Under the pieces are notes generated by a model, which was given only the letters and a program-made list of their open reading frames with translations, was not told the DNA's origin and did not search any database. Source: Stromatinia cepivora (lineage: Eukaryota; Ascomycota; Leotiomycetes; Helotiales; Sclerotiniaceae). From it: a stretch of DNA of 64,000 bases. This document shows, one piece after another, positions 1 to 11,569 of the stretch (the first letter of the stretch is position 1; each line of letters begins with the position of its first letter). The DNA lies in contig RCTD01000009.1 of assembly GCA_014898415.1 (NCBI GenBank), positions 1,426,001-1,490,000 of the forward strand, read 5' to 3'. A program made the position numbers and the translations under genes.

Positions 1-2791
1 CAAGAGATGCTGTAATGTCATTGATGACAGTTTCTGGAACCGCTTCTTTAAAGTTGCCGACAGAACTTAGGGACGACAAAAACATGAGCGATGGTGTGTG
101 AGAAGCAGTAGCAGCGAATTCAATCAAGTTAACGACACCCTTGATGTTGGGATAAAAAGTTGATAATGGGATGTTGAAGTTCACAGGCCAAGCATTGTGA
201 ATAATATCTGTCACGGAGGCTTTAATCCTCGCGAAAAACTCGGCCTCAAGGCCAAAATTTTCTTGCGAGAGATCGGCATTGAGGAAGGTAACGCGACCTT
301 CGGGAAACTCGGTAGGAAGACCATGTGCCTGACTTCGTTCGACTTGTGGTCCTTTTCCAGCAACTCTATTAAGACAAAATATGTGCGAAACAGAGCTTAA
401 TGATAGAAGGGTTTGTAAGATATATGAGCCAAGCGCACCAGTCGAACCCGTAAGAACAACCACTTTCTCTTTTGCAGAAGCACCATTCACACTGTTGACA
501 CCATTCGATTGTTTCGTATGATTTCCGGGAGCGATACTATCCAGGAAGTTCTTGTATTCGACCAAGCTTTCATTGATGGCTTGCTGTCTTAACTCACTGC
601 TTGATGACTTTGATGACTCATGTAGCGAAGAAAGACGAATTATCGCTTCAGTGATAGCTTTGACCGAAGGATTAGTGTATGAAGTGGTGATTTCCAACTC
701 TGGGACTGCAAAGGTCTGTTTCAAAATTCTCGTCAATCGAAGTGTCTGCAAAGAATCCAACATCCCTCGAATGAACAGATCATCCTCGTCTTGAAATGTA
801 GCAGGTCCTACGAGCTGGGAAACAGCATCATGAATGAATTGAGTTATAGAACTGCTGTCAGTCATATCGATCTCAGTCTCTGGAGCCGAAATATCTAATG
901 GAGCCGAAGTTGACATCTTGTCCGCGTCCGCGTAGAGATTGTCGATCTCATTTGCGTACATGTCAAGTGTTGGCTGCCTTTGAACGGTTCCTTTACCTGA
1001 CCTCCCCATGGGTTTATCTGGACTGGTGAAAAACACATGAGATTTGGCAACTTTGGCATGGCGCGGGCATTCTTGGTTTGCCTCCTGAATTATTGGCCAT
1101 ATACGTTCTATAGCCTCGGCTCGTTCAACTGTGGAAAGCGTTTGGGAAATTGTCAACTCGATGAGCAACGCCGTCTAGAACCTGTGAGCACCGACGACGA
1201 GCGCTGCTCGCACTTCAAGATAGTGTGAGATATGTTGCTCCATGCTTACGGGATTGGTTTTTTCGCCCGTCAAAAGGACCAAAATATCATCACTTCTTCC
1301 GGAATACAACCAGAGATCGGGGATAGAAGGACGCGGTGCGTAAAGATCGTGAGTTTCCCATTCATTCAAAGATGGAAACACCGAGAAGATTGGTTGTACC
1401 TTCTCCGGATCAGGATTGCGAATTAGGACCGCTTCATAACGGTCGTCTGAGTGTGCTCTCAGTTTGATACCAGCATTTGGATTAAAATGGAAGTATTTCC
1501 AGTCATCAGATGGCCATTTGTCGCTTGGAAAAACTGCGGGGTAAGCACCGCTTTCCGTAGAACCTATAATCATAGATAGCTTGAGACGCTTTGAGATCTT
1601 GTCACCTGTAACTTGTGACACATCCCCGCCGCCGTATAGTAGTACATCAATATTCTTGACCAAGAAATCTAGCATTTCTGGGTTTTTACCAACCTCCTCA
1701 ACGAAGGGCGGCGCAAGTAGAATGCTATCTGCTTTGACGTGTTTTAATGCCTCTAGCACAACCTGGGTCGAGAGAGGTACACCGGCCAAAGGGTATATGA
1801 GTGGTGTCTGATTGAACACTGCATTTAGAAGAGTCATGAATATACCACCCGCCTGTGTCATGATTGTCAGTACCGATCTAAAGCGGAATGCCAAAAATTG
1901 GAACAAATGCGAGAGGGCTGGCTGAGCGAGTTAAGTATCATTGAGGAATGATAGTACTTACGTGAAAAGGGGGTAAGGTATTTAGAAGTCGAGTCCTAAT
2001 AGTATTATAGTCAGAACTCTCTCTACCAAGCTTGTTTAGTCAAGGTAGACTTACGAAGTCCACAACGCAGTTTGATTCGTATATCCCTCAGGAGGAGCAA
2101 TAGCCAGCCAATCACTCCAGCCGGCAACCCAATCATGGTTCCAAACTATTGGTTTTGGGAAACCTGTTGTTCCAGAGGTGTGCAAAACAACCAATGGTTC
2201 TCCCCCTGCCCGCGCAAACGTCTTGTTGAATGGATAATGTGGGTAAATGTTATCGAGCAATTCGTGAACGCCCGGACATTCGATGGCTCGTACGCCCGTT
2301 GCTTCGATAATTGCGGGGGCCATGGGTAGCGTTGGGTTGACTGTGATGAGGACTTTGCAGTCGAGAATCTTGAAGAGATTTGCATGGGCTGGTATACTGT
2401 TTCGAGGGGAACTAAAAAACATCTGCCTCAAATTACGTTAAAAATACCAACCACAAGAGCAGTATATTATCACATACCTTATATCCCGCTTTCACAGCCG
2501 CCAACATCAACGCATTATAACGGAAATCATTTGGACCAATATACGCTAGAGTTGGAAAGTTTTCTGCAGGACCAAGAGTATCATGTAACCAATGAGCGAG
2601 ACCATTAATCGCATTTGCAAAATTGGCGTAGCTGATCTTGCGATATCCTTCGTCGTAGCTGGTTGCAGATCGGGGAACTTCGGCGTAGATGGTTCCAGGT
2701 CGAACTTGGCTAAACCGTCGACTATGTTGTTGAGAAGTTGCTTTCGACGGATGGGAACTAGGCCGTTTTCTTCGAAGAGGATGGATGCCAT
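1..2791 (-). pseudogene. NRPS-like adenylate-forming reductase, disrupted, 3' part outside window
   Basis: Domain order is adenylation, carrier, then NAD-binding thioester reductase, as in fungal A-T-R (alpha-aminoadipate reductase-like) enzymes that activate and reduce a carboxylic acid. Exons read as 2791-2478, 2422-2055, 1995-1962 (34 nt) and 1921 to beyond position 1, all with GT-AG introns. The AMP-binding loop HTSGTTGFPKP lies near 2182-2150. The carrier motif GMLDSLQ has its Ser codon near 754-752. The reductase begins near 460 with GSTGALGSYI. Two lesions break it. The frame changes near 2695-2701 without a usable intron, consistent with one lost base. A TAG at 1177-1175 stands where the family continues from GAxRF into ALLIE. 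The rest of the reading is clean to the edge, so decay is recent or the lesions are sequence errors. The substrate cannot be told. Confidence 0.8.
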
Positions 2792-5086
2792 TTTTTTTTA
2801 GGAGTGTGTGTTATGTATAAAGCAGAGAGGGAGATATAAAGTTTTCCGAATTGGGGATTGTTGAAATAAGGGATGGGAATTAGGATGTAGAGTCAAGACA
2901 CATGTGAGAACTGCTGCTTGAAGATTGAAGATTAATACAGGGAGGGAAAAGACCTGCTAGTAAAGGGCGAGAGGCAGACTGAGGTATATGTACATTAGGA
3001 GATTGCAATGATATCATGGTGAGGGGTGGCGTAGCAGGTTCTTCCCATGCCATTAACTTTTGGCCCATCTTACCACATACGCATGGTACTCCTTTGGTAA
3101 GATGATGCTTGAATTCTTGCATAAGGATAAATGGTGTGCATACGAGGTTGTATGTAATATTAATATACACGCAGGTAACTAAGTATTTCAGACAATACCA
3201 ACTTCGTACTATAACAAATAATATTGCACGGTCAATCAATAATTAGCCATTGTGCTGGAATCAAATCGAGGCATGCTACCCTGTCTGGAACAACTGTTGT
3301 GCTTCATGTATGCATGCCGTTAACAATTAGTGTACCTCGATTTTTGCTCTTGCAGTGAATAATTGCGGCGTAGTTGGGGTCCACCAACTGTAACCCTACC
3401 CGTATCTGGTGGGGCTACGTATTTCCAACATTTATATGTCATATATTATCAAGACTACGTCACGTCCAAAAGTGACATACCGAATGCTGGCCCCGAGGGA
3501 CTAAAGTCCGGTACCACTTCTGTTAATGATTGGCATGCGATACGCGAAATGGATTGCATTCCAAAAAAAAAAAAAGGGAATTTATTCAATAAACCTCACC
3601 ATACTCTTCAATGTTCCGATATGGATTTGATAATCAAATCTTTTAGGCTTATTGACAACCCACTGTCTTGTCGGATAGAGATGAGCGTGGTAGGATACAT
3701 ACAGCGACTGTCTTTTCAGGCATATCACCAACTAGGGTTGTGAAATGACCATCATATTAATCAACCAAAGTCATAGATAAGAATCTTAGCTTCGCGCCGA
3801 TGGGAGAGACTTCACCCAAGGAGGCATCTCATGGTTTGATACTGATTTCTTCTCCATTAACTCAACTAAGGCCAAATGAATGGGCCCAAAAACAGCGAAA
3901 TGGTATTCAAAGTTGTTTACTAAGACACTGAAAGTTTAATGTAATACTTCTACAGCAATGCTTACAAACGGGATCATTTACTTTGACTTGCAAGGCCTCA
4001 GCATAGATCTTAATACGGCATGTCCTGGCAGCTCAATAGCTTTGCACCTACCCTGCTAGAGTATTCGCGCTGTTGAGGTCATAATGATATTTAGCATGAA
4101 TCTTAGGTTAACTCAAAGATACGCAAGAGATGTTTAAGTAGTTCATAAATTGAGGCTTACGATAGCTTGAGGAACTTTGCACAACTGCGTAAAGAAGGAT
4201 CAATCTTGATTCACGCTGGCACAGGTGGATTGAGCAAGCAATATTCCAACTCTTCAAGCTTAAAAGGGCAGAAATATACATCAGTCAGCATAGAAGTAAA
4301 GAGGAAATTTCTTTATAGGCCTCAATGATGTACTAGAAGATATCCGCACTCGGAGGATTGCCACTTTTTCCGTGGCTCTGATACTCTCAAGTAACATAAG
4401 AACATATCATGGCTTGCTAAAACATCATTCTGACATCCTCACTGGGTTGATTTAACAGGAGGTCAAGTCAAGGTTCATGACTCTATTCGGCTAGCCCACA
4501 AACACTTCTGCTTGCACTCACATCAATCACGGAAGCCGATAGCAACATTGCAGATGCGCTGAGAATGAGACTTTCGAATCTTCTTGCCATCGACAAACAA
4601 GCAATCAACCCTCGCTGGTGGCGATTGACCTTCGCAATTGGTTCCTAAAAATGCTCGCTGCTGATATCGCTGTCTTCAACACCCTAAGAAATCATACCAT
4701 TCATTTAAAGGGATCCTTAGCAGCCGAGAAAATTGAACATAGTTCAAGCTCAATAACGAAAGAAAGTATATTTTGATACATAAGAAACGAGGGCATTGGC
4801 TGAGAGTAGCCTATATGGAGGTCAAATTAAGTCTTGAGTGGCACCCAAAGGTGTTACTGTCCATACCTCATTTTGTGACCGAGACTACTCGATTTTTTAT
4901 GACAAAATGGAAATCGGTAATTGCAACCTTTAGCCCCTGAAGATTTTCAGCAAGGATGTGAGAGCATTCCATGACTCGCTTCCGCCCCGCGGCCCACCAA
5001 AAAGAATTCTTTGAAAACTCTTCTCGTCCCACTTTGATACGAATATAAATGCAAATAATGGATTCCGTTACAACAATCGCAAAAAC
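2792..5086. other. Intergenic, no gene recognised
   Basis: Holds short unsupported open frames only, with no domain, splice pattern or codon pattern that I would call coding. It includes the promoter side of the NRPS-like pseudogene and ends at the first tRNA gene. Confidence 0.5.
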
Positions 5087-5158
5087 CCTTCTATGGTGTA
5101 ATGGTCAGCACACTAGATTTTGATTCTGGAGATATTGGTTCGATTCCTATTAGAAGGT
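5087..5158 (+). tRNA. tRNA-Gln (anticodon UUG), copy 1
   Basis: 72 nt with a fully paired acceptor stem CCTTCTA/TAGAAGG, the fungal tRNA-Gln start TATGGTGTAATGG, and an anticodon stem CTAGA/TCTGG closing the loop TTTTGAT, which puts TTG at the anticodon positions. The T-loop is TTCGATT. The T-stem ATTGG/CCTAT has a T:T mismatch in the middle, and the first pair is C-G rather than the usual G-C. It is therefore either a diverged functional copy or a pseudo-tRNA. There is no intron. It differs from copy 2 at one base in the D-loop. Confidence 0.72.
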
Positions 5159-6960
5159 TCCCATATTTAGAACGTTCTCTTCTTCCATACCCGGTTTGAA
5201 GCTGGGATCAGAAGGCTGCAAACTTTTTGCCTTTTTGTCTCCTGGAGTCTTCGGCTGGAACCGGATGCTACTTCTTTAGCTGGTCCCAAATCGATTCGTT
5301 TTCCGGGTTGATATCTTCTGGAATTCATCCCTTCATTGAAACAAACCCGCAGTCGACTTCTCCACTCCACTTTCACCCAAGATGAAGCGGAAGCGCGGAA
5401 AGGTGGGCCGTTCGGCGGAATATTAGTTAGATAAACCGGATATGTAGATAGATATACTACCGTCGTCAGCGGTAGATATTCATTCAGGTAGAACAAATGC
5501 GGTGTTCTTTCGCAGCCTCTGGTGCTGTTGATTTCTCTCAGCTCAGGCCATGAAGGCTTGGTAAGGTTCCCTGCTAGAACGCTTTTGATATAGCTTGCAA
5601 GCAATTAGGCGTTAGGAACATTCCAGTGGAACTTGCCTGTACACTCGGGAACGAGCGCTGTCAGAAATCTTGATATCTCGTTTGCCTGACGTTTTCCTTA
5701 TTGCAGTAAGCAATAAAATCACTCTTCTCCTCGTATAGACTCCAATCATCCACTTATTTGATGCAGCAACACACTGCTTCCAGCTCGAAGACTCAGGGCG
5801 GTCATCATATTTGTCATGGTTGAGAGGATTGCCTGGGAGTCGCAGACAGAAGAGGCTTTGCAACCTTGACTTGCATCCAGCGCGATGTCTTTAAGCCTCT
5901 GGTGAAATCTGGATTATAAATTCGAGAGATTAAAATAGAGTACCCAATGTGGTTAGCGAGCCTTCCTGTCGAAATTTCCAATAAATTTGAGATTGAGACT
6001 AAGATTGAGAGGACTTGGAAACGCTTGATTGAAAGTTACACATGTCACACGATGAGGTGAATGAGCAACGGTAAGTTCAAATTCGTGATAAAATCCCCGC
6101 AAAAATCGTGTTTTCCTATATAAACTTAAATATTAAAATAATATTAATTGAATTCTAAAATATTATAAATATCATTAATCAAAATATAGAAAATAAGTTA
6201 TTTTACTCTTAATAACTTTTTGATCAAAGTATAAAAGCTTAAACTGAAATTTTTGAAAATCTCAAACTTGTAATATTTTCTTATAGAAATGAGCGATTTT
6301 TGTGAAATTTTTTATTTTCAAATTTAATCATTTAGAATTATAAAAGATAAAGTAGTTAAAAATATATTATATATTTCTTTTAGATTCTATTTTTTATACA
6401 CCATAAGATTATCATAAGATTAAATTTTTCCAGATTTTATTATTCTAAGAAATTTAATAAGGATCTTGAAAGTTAGAAAAAAGATGTGCGATGAGCTCAG
6501 ATTGCAATTCATCTTCCTTTCACTTCTTCCGGTCCGAAACAGTTCCATCTTGTTGAGCTCGCGGTCTATTTGTATATGATAAGGATCTTAGACAGCCAAT
6601 TCTCAAAATTTGAAACTCGGCACTTCATTCCTCTCTTGAATATTGATATAAATGCAATGACAACACAGTGCCGTTCGACCTATATACATATATATTAGCT
6701 CGGAAAGCCTTACCTTCTTTCAGGCTATTCATCCTCTCTAACTAGTAAGATGAAGAGCTATGGAGATATTCGAGAGCCATGCGTAACAAGACCAGACGCC
6801 AAAAAGGAGGGGACCAGAAGAAAGAAAGCGAGGAAAGCAAGCTATATCTTCTGAATTCCGAAGCAAAAGATAGGAATATCTATTGTATCTAGTCAATGCA
6901 CTTCAATACTCATCCTCTCTTCTATTTATCTATTTGTATTCTAAGCACAAATGGAGTGTC
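5159..6960. other. Intergenic with an AT-rich island
   Basis: No gene recognised. The stretch after the tRNA shares a short segment with the DNA after tRNA copy 2. About 6100-6480 is strongly AT-rich, and the rest is ordinary non-coding sequence. Open frames on the minus strand near 5167-5863 have no recognisable protein signature. Confidence 0.5.
6100..6480. repeat. AT-rich island, possibly a degraded short element
   Basis: Base composition drops abruptly to very high A+T, with runs of TTATAAAT and AATATTAA type. A segment near 6101-6127 (CGCAAAAATCG...) pairs imperfectly with an inverted segment near 6290-6315 (CGATTTTTGTG), and several mismatches are C/T differences. This fits a small inverted-repeat element degraded by C-to-T change, but the match is short. 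Confidence 0.4.
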
Positions 6961-8215
6961 TCAGCTCTTCCTAAACATAGCACCACCAGCACCAGCCTAT
7001 GAACCGTCAGTTTATGACTTCTTATGCAATACCGTGGCGGAAGCCTGCCAATATCCCTATTAGTTCTTGTTCGGACCAAAAGAATCACAAAACATACCTG
7101 ATGATTGGGGAAAATTAATGTATCGGCGATAACCACATTCTCTCTTCTTCCAGCTGCAAAAACAATAACTTCTGCGATATCATCCGGAGTCAATGGTTCG
7201 CATCCAGCATAAACAGCATCTGCCTTCTTCTTATCACCGTAGAATCTGACGACACTAAATTCCGTCTCGACTTGCCCTGGATCAATCTCCATGACTCTTA
7301 TTCTTGTAGCAATTAATTCCTTTCTCAGTGAATCCCCAAAACTTCTAATGGCTGCTTTAGTGGCACAATAGATACTTCCTCCTATGTATGATTCTCTTCC
7401 CGCAATACTGCCAATGTTTATAATATCGCCTTTCCCACCATCGGGTCGTGCTTTGAAAATTGGAAGGATAGCTTGAGTCATATTGATGAGTCCAGTTACG
7501 TTTGTTGTGAACATTATGTTGATATCTTCTTCGGCAATAGATGGAGCTTGGGCTACGCCTTTGACTAGACCACTGAATTGAGATTTTTATTAGCAGATGT
7601 ATTTTATCTTATGCAGAATTGCAACCGGGAAATATGAGCCAGGCGATGACAATGGATGAATCCTATAAGGAGCCCTAGATAACCTGTGCAAATCAACAAG
7701 TTGAGGGTAATAACCTTAGAGCAAGGGAATATTCTCAAGGTTTCCCTTCACATTGTGATAGTCATCCCGATAACCCTTCCTCTACTCTCAAGATTCAAAA
7801 GCACTCACGCATTATTAACCAAAATATCGATTTCCCTCCATTCCTCTGGCAATCCACCAACAAAACCCTTCACCTCCTCAGGTTTACTAACATCCAATTT
7901 CACAGCCAATACCTTCACACCCTCACCACATTCTTTCTCAATATCCTTCTTTACCTCTTCCAAAACATCAATTCTCCTTGCTGTTAAAATTAATCTCAAA
8001 TCTTTAGGAGAAGTTCTCGCGAATTCCAAAGCGGTACTTCTACCAATTCCTGATGAGGCACCAGTTACAACAATGGTTTTCCCCTCGAGACGTTTGGACA
8101 TTGCGGATGACATGGTTCGTTTGTAGAGGTGCGGAAGGAGGAATTGTGGAGATGGATATCTGAGGGGGAATTTGAAGGTTCGTAGGACTAGAGATTGTTT
8201 CTGAAGAATTGGCAT
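6961..8215 (-). CDS. SDR-family NADP-dependent 3-hydroxy acid dehydrogenase (YMR226C/YdfG-like)
   Basis: Three exons: 8215-7809, 7572-7098 and 6996-6961. The introns are 236 and 101 nt, the first long for this window. The cofactor loop TGASSGIGRSTA, the NNAG motif (split by intron 1), the catalytic Ser in NIGSIAG and the YxxxK motif (YCATK) are all present, as is the family tail PGQVETEFSVVRFYGD. The C-terminus ends in FRKS, like the yeast protein's FRG. Homologues oxidise L-serine and other 3-hydroxy acids with NADP in the cytosol. Translation could start at 8215 or at the ATG at 8113 (MSSAMSKRLEGK). The upstream choice adds 34 residues rich in basic and aromatic residues that could target mitochondria. 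Family assignment is firm; the start is uncertain. Confidence 0.92.
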
Positions 8216-9378
8216 GCGTGAAATTGAGTTTTATGAGGTTAATTAAGAAGTGGACAGTCAGAAGGGAGTCAGAGATAAGTGGAAGGAGAGGATGATTAAT
8301 GATATGAATAAGGTGGGGGTTTGACTTTGTGAGCTTACCCCACATTTCGGAGATAGAACGGGATTGTACGGTCCGTCCCTCAAGTAAGGTTACTAATCTG
8401 AGGAACAGTCTGTCCAGAACGGTATCAAAATTCCATATTCATTCAACAGGACATTACTTTTGTTTGTATTTCAGTCCTCAATACACCTCAATCTTTCGAG
8501 AAGCCTTCAATTACATCCTGTAAGTCGCTGGGAGGTTAACACGCTCCCAAAAGCTATGCAAGCAAACCAGCAAACCTTCACTTCCTACCCATATGAATGG
8601 ACTGAGAAAATGCTTTCCCATTCCTCTGCTCCTTTGCCAGTTCTATAGGAAATTGCACTATTTTACTAAAGCAAGTGCTTCTAGGTTTTCATCGTGCACA
8701 CACGGTCCATAGATCCTTATATCTCTGTTCTGATATCATTTTCCAGATATAAAGTTTACAAACCCTCTCCCCCTGTTTTCGTTTACACATCCTTTTTATT
8801 TTGCTAATTTACGCGAATGATATAACTTCTCGAGCTTCAGTAAGCTTCCAGAGTCGCAATCATGATTCTGAAGTGGGAGTCAAGGACCTCATATTCATCT
8901 TCTTGAAAGTATTCGGAGGTTTACGACGAAGCTATTATCAACAGGAGATTCTTGTATGGATATTGACAATGCCTACGATCTCTTAGGTAGTCTCTTGGAA
9001 GTCATTTACCTATATTAATTTGGTGATCCTCTCTTCCATTTTCGACACGGGCCATATCGTTTACAGTGATTCTCCGGTATGTAGTACTTAATATTAGTCG
9101 ATATCGGACAACTTCGAAATAAGAGTACACTTTGAACATTCATCAACTTCTTACCCAACTCCCACAATAACTATCATCTTAATTAATTTCAATCTAAGTT
9201 ACGATACATAACATAACAAACCACAAATCTTTCCGTTTTCCTCTCAGAGAAGGACCTTTCTCCCCACCGCCCCGTCCCGCCCCACTTCACTTCTAGCCAA
9301 AAAATCTCTTCATCTGTCACCCACCACAGCAATATATCTTCCAATACACTCGCTATCATTCAACAACAAGCAAGTAAT
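8216..9378. other. Intergenic upstream of second tRNA
   Basis: No coding signal seen. It is the promoter side of the SDR gene and the upstream flank of tRNA copy 2. Confidence 0.5.
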
Positions 9379-9450
9379 CCTTCTATGGTGTAATGGTTAG
9401 CACACTAGATTTTGATTCTGGAGATATTGGTTCGATTCCTATTAGAAGGT
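9379..9450 (+). tRNA. tRNA-Gln (anticodon UUG), copy 2
   Basis: Identical to copy 1 except for C to T in the D-loop (GGTTAGC instead of GGTCAGC), which is the more usual fungal form. It keeps the same acceptor stem, the same TTG anticodon in the loop TTTTGAT and the same T:T mismatch in the T-stem. The downstream flank shares CCATACC..GTTTGAAGCTGGGAT with the flank of copy 1, so the two arose by duplication of a unit longer than the tRNA. Confidence 0.75.
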
Positions 9451-9652
9451 TCATTTATGAATATCCTTCCTTTCCATACCTAGTTTGAAGCTGGGATATC
9501 AGGGTTGCATTTTCTCTTTTGAGGAAGATTTTTGACCCATCCTTTTACGTGTAGATAGACCTTCAGGTTTCATATGATCGATTGCATTTTTCCTATTTCT
9601 AGTCTTGGGGATATTCTGTTATTTTCTGCCACCTCGAAGAAGAGTTGATATC

Positions 9653-9702
9653 ATGGGGGCAAGCCCCCAAACCCCCTTTAGCTCGCTACACTCGACGAGT
9701 TG
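9653..9702. repeat. Dispersed repeat with GGGGGC-AA-GCCCCC hairpin, copy 1
   Basis: ATGGGGGCAAGCCCCCAAAC is followed by TAGCTCGCTACACTCGA. The first part is a perfect short palindrome (GGGGGC/GCCCCC). The second part recurs at 16567-16583. Such short G/C-hairpin units are commonly dispersed in fungal genomes; no coding role is visible. Confidence 0.6.
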
Positions 9703-10494
9703 TTCTCGATATTAATAGTCGGCCTCCACGGCAGTGGCCCCCGGAGGGCCAGCGGAGCGTCAATTTCCATTGTTGAATTCCTAGGCCTAAAAGATGTGGA
9801 TTCTTGTTAGATATCCGGGGCTTAGTTCCTGGAGGTCCCTTAAGTACGGTTGAAATAAACATCGCCATAAATATTAAGGTATATCATAAAAGCATTCAGG
9901 TTTTTTTGGCCATCCGTTTGGAAGATACCAAATCCGATCTAGATGTGCTTTGCAATCTCTGTAGACTCTTTTTATAGATCATGTATTCCAAAGTGTACTT
10001 TATACATCAGACAACTAAACAGTTTCTTATCGGGACCCAAGCAGAAAACGGGGAGCACAAGTTCGTACTATTAAGTAGGGCTTAACGCGCGGTTTTTCTG
10101 GGTGGCAGAAGAGTGGGAATGAGGGGAGTGCATGCAGAAGGAAAAGCACAATGTTAAAGAGATCACTATTCATCTCTTCACCCTACACAGTACTTTATCT
10201 CACTCCCACAATCCCAGAACAGAATCCCTCCTTCCTACATCATAACACACTCCCGAACTCTCAGAAATACACCCCACCCACCTCACAAACCCTAACAACG
10301 CGACCCCTCCTCCCTCCCACTTAGACAAACCACTCAATTTCAAAAATTTCAAAACTATAATATATAACTCAAGAAACACCTAATCACACATCTTGAATCT
10401 AAATCTAGCAAAAACGTAGAATGCTCCGAAAACTCCTTTCTGGTGAATCTTCGTGCTGAGTTTGATTGTACTATGGATGGTATCCTGATATATG

Positions 10495-10620
10495 GATACT
10501 ATTCTATCTTTATCCCTATATTCCATATCTATCTCTATCTCTATTTTTATCTCCATCTCCATCTCCATCTCTATTTTTATCTCCATCTCCATTTTTATCT
10601 CTATAACTATCTCTATAAAT
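10495..10620. repeat. Interrupted hexamer/tetramer simple repeat (TATCTC / TCCATC)
   Basis: Roughly 125 bases of alternating TATCTC, CCATCT and TTTTATCTC units. Frames through it give Ile/Ser or Met/Glu/Ile strings and are not genes. Confidence 0.8.
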
Positions 10621-10825
10621 ACTATATACATTCATCTACTCCATTTTACATTTATATTCATATTCATATTCAGAATCCTGTGATGCTATCTATCTATTCC
10701 ATAAAACTAAACTTCGACCATGCTACTGTACACAGCCCCCGATGAGCTGGGTTTCACTGTTTCAAACAAGACGTCGAGGCGTAGGAGGGACTTGCGATAT
10801 TTGGAGGTACGATCCAGGTATTCTT

Positions 10826-11110
10826 TGAGTTTTCATTTTTCATTTCTTTTCTTTCTTGCCTTCTTCTTTCTTCCAAGTCTCTATTCATTCCTTCATCCTT
10901 CCCTTCTTTCATCCTTCCAAGTCTCTTGCTTGTTCTTTCTTTCCTTCCTTTTCCCCTTTCATCCCTTCTCTCTTTCTTTGATGCTTCCAAGTCCCTTATT
11001 CTCTCCCCCGTCCTTTCATTCTTTCTCTTCTTTCTCTCCCCCCTTCCTCTATCCACAAACAAATTTCTTCTCCTCCCCCCTTCCTCCTCTGAGTCCTCTC
11101 CCCAAAAATC
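10826..11110. repeat. Pyrimidine-rich tract (CTTT/CCTT/TTCC)
   Basis: Nearly all C and T on the plus strand for almost 300 bases, with an internal direct repeat of the word ccaagtc. Mirror-like polypurine-polypyrimidine tracts of this kind can form triplex DNA. No coding signal. Confidence 0.7.
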
Positions 11111-11199
11111 ATCGTATCCTAATATCTTAATCTTATAATACAATCAATAACCATACCATCGACTTCAAACCCGGCCTTAAAACCCAATAAGCCCCTCCT

Positions 11200-11222
11200 A
11201 CATACATACATACATACATACA
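11200..11222. repeat. CATA microsatellite
   Basis: Perfect tetranucleotide repeat of TACA, about 5.5 copies. Confidence 0.9.
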
Positions 11223-11528
11223 ATCAATAACACCAACCCAAACAACACTACCCCCAAATCCCTCACCTAAACCCACCTAAACCCACCTAAACCCACAATA
11301 TTAACTCTCAAAACTATATATTAACATCTACTACTAATAACACAATACGTTTAACGATCTATTAATTTCCTTGATTCTCAATCCTCAATTCTTAATTCTT
11401 AATCCTCGATTCTAAATTCGGTCTTTTCTTTATTCCAATTCACTCATTTTCTTTTAACCATCTCGTCTCATTTTGTCGAATAATTTCTTTCTCCCTTTCA
11501 TTTATTTATTCATCTATTTATTCATCCA

Positions 11529-11569
11529 ATCTTTAATCTTTAATCTTTAATCTTTAATCTTTAATCTTT
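11529..11569. repeat. CTTTAAT heptamer tandem repeat
   Basis: About five and a half head-to-tail copies of CTTTAAT. Confidence 0.85.

Noticed and set aside
1120..1180. A GT..AG pair that would splice out the TAG at 1177-1175
   Set aside because: The 53-nt segment is not a multiple of three, would remove the conserved ALLIE block and shift the frame, and its donor GTTCTA is poor.
5167..5863. Two minus-strand open frames of 145 and 83 codons
   Set aside because: No recognisable domain or plausible splice structure, and the first overlaps the flank shared between the tRNA copies.
10380..10745. Open frames of Ile/Ser and Met/Glu/Ile strings on both strands
   Set aside because: They are translations of TATCTC/CCATCT simple repeats, in several frames at once, with no conserved feature.
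10720..11143. Open frames over 100 codons on both strands in the pyrimidine-rich tract
   Set aside because: Produced by the lack of stop codons in a C/T-only strand; composition is entirely set by the tract.
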